Shown here: piece after piece, positions 6,417-6,899 of the stretch
How positions within the stretch are numbered: position 1 is the first letter of the stretch
How the letters are laid out: each line of letters opens with the position of its first letter
Assembly (NCBI GenBank): GCA_030621655.1
Contig: JAUXHH010000086.1
Location: 1-6,899 of the forward strand
Length of the DNA: 6,899 nucleotides
Direction of reading: 5' to 3'
From: Desulfobacterales bacterium
GTDB taxonomy: Bacteria; Desulfobacterota; Desulfobulbia; Desulfobulbales; BM004
Notes under the pieces: generated by a model
The model's input: the letters and a program-made list of their open reading frames with translations, nothing else
Told to the model about the DNA's origin: nothing
Databases searched by the model: none
Made by a program: the position numbers and the translations under genes

Positions 6417-6899
6417 ATGAAAAAATACATTATAATATCTTTTGCGCTCATCTTTATTTTTGCCGGGATAGGTTCGGGGGTATCCCTCTACCATCTCCTT
6501 AGTACCACCGCAAATCTCCGTAATCTGATCAGCCTGCATGAAATTGAAGACGTCAGACAGGCACTTTCTTTCAATTTCCAGAAGATTCAAAGTTATACTT
6601 TCTCTTCACAGGCTTACTTGACTGAAAATATTGATGAGATCATCAACAATGCCAAAGAAGTTAATCAAACCCTGGTGCGCTGCAATGAATGCCACCACAA
6701 ACCTGAAATAGAAGCTGAACTCAAGGGTGTGGAAGCAATGGTCCAGGAGTACCAGGAACAGCTTTCGCACCTGATCACTACTGCCACGGAAGAAGAACAC
6801 CGCCGTGAACAGCAAGGTATAGTTGCTGATCAAAGCAATTTAATCCTTACAAAAGTACAGGATATGGTAAACAGGGCGGCATCTACGCTGAATCTTGAA
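6417..6899 (+). CDS. Membrane sensor with periplasmic c-type haem motif (3' end outside window)
   Basis: An open frame of 161 codons runs from the ATG at 6417 to the last base with no stop, so only the N-terminus is present. Residues 1-28 are a basic start and one transmembrane helix (about 4-28). The rest is a long, hydrophilic, helix-forming region that should face the periplasm. It carries CNECHH (89-94), a CxxCH covalent haem-attachment motif followed by a second His. No second membrane segment appears by residue 161. This layout (membrane helix, helical periplasmic domain with one CxxCHH) is what I recall from haem-binding sensor histidine kinases and related signal transducers of Desulfobacterota. 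The output domain (kinase, diguanylate cyclase or chemoreceptor) is beyond the window and cannot be stated. It probably forms an operon with the PhnD-like gene before it. The start lacks a strong Shine-Dalgarno; a TTG at 6405 is an in-frame alternative. Confidence 0.82.
   Translation, partial: MKKYIIISFALIFIFAGIGSGVSLYHLLSTTANLRNLISLHEIEDVRQALSFNFQKIQSYTFSSQAYLTENIDEIINNAKEVNQTLVRCNECHHKPEIEAELKGVEAMVQEYQEQLSHLITTATEEEHRREQQGIVADQSNLILTKVQDMVNRAASTLNLE

Noticed and set aside
6390..6833. Two minus-strand open frames (6390-6590 and 6606-6833) under the sensor gene.
   Set aside because: The plus-strand frame is open from 6417 to the end with a membrane helix and a CxxCH motif. The minus frames have no recognisable features.

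Overview
The window looks like chromosome from an anaerobic, respiring member of the Desulfobacterota (former Deltaproteobacteria). This is inferred from a five-haem lipoprotein cytochrome, a membrane sensor with a periplasmic c-type haem motif, and the combination of MetW with a serine acetyltransferase/cysteine synthase pair. Base composition is moderate. No database search was possible, so the taxonomic placement is an inference.

Left part (1-2894, + strand): a sulfur amino acid operon. A palindromic, REP/MITE-like element (33-94) lies just before metW. metW (116-760), an EpsC/CysE-type serine O-acetyltransferase (757-1755, 4-base overlap) and cysK (1758-2894, 2-base gap) follow in tight succession. 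The acetyltransferase makes O-acetylserine and CysK turns it into cysteine with sulfide. MetW normally partners MetX in methionine synthesis, but no metX is visible here. The striking point is CysK: its normal catalytic domain ends near residue 306-312 and runs without a stop into a 65-residue Lys/Ala/Thr-rich tail resembling bacterial histone-H1-like proteins. A good ribosome-binding site and an in-frame ATG sit exactly at that junction, so the tail may also be made as a separate small protein.

Middle part (2969-5139, - strand): a large five-haem c-type cytochrome with a lipoprotein-like signal, followed by a small putative lipoprotein of unknown function. The pair is probably co-transcribed.

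Right part (5140-6899): a 315-base AT-rich divergent intergenic region with candidate promoter and repeat elements. After it, on the + strand, come a periplasmic PhnD-type substrate-binding protein and the start of a membrane-anchored sensor protein with a CxxCHH haem-attachment motif; that gene is cut by the window end. The likely reading is a periplasmic ligand/haem sensory system beside, and possibly controlling, the divergent cytochrome genes. That functional link is inference from gene order only.
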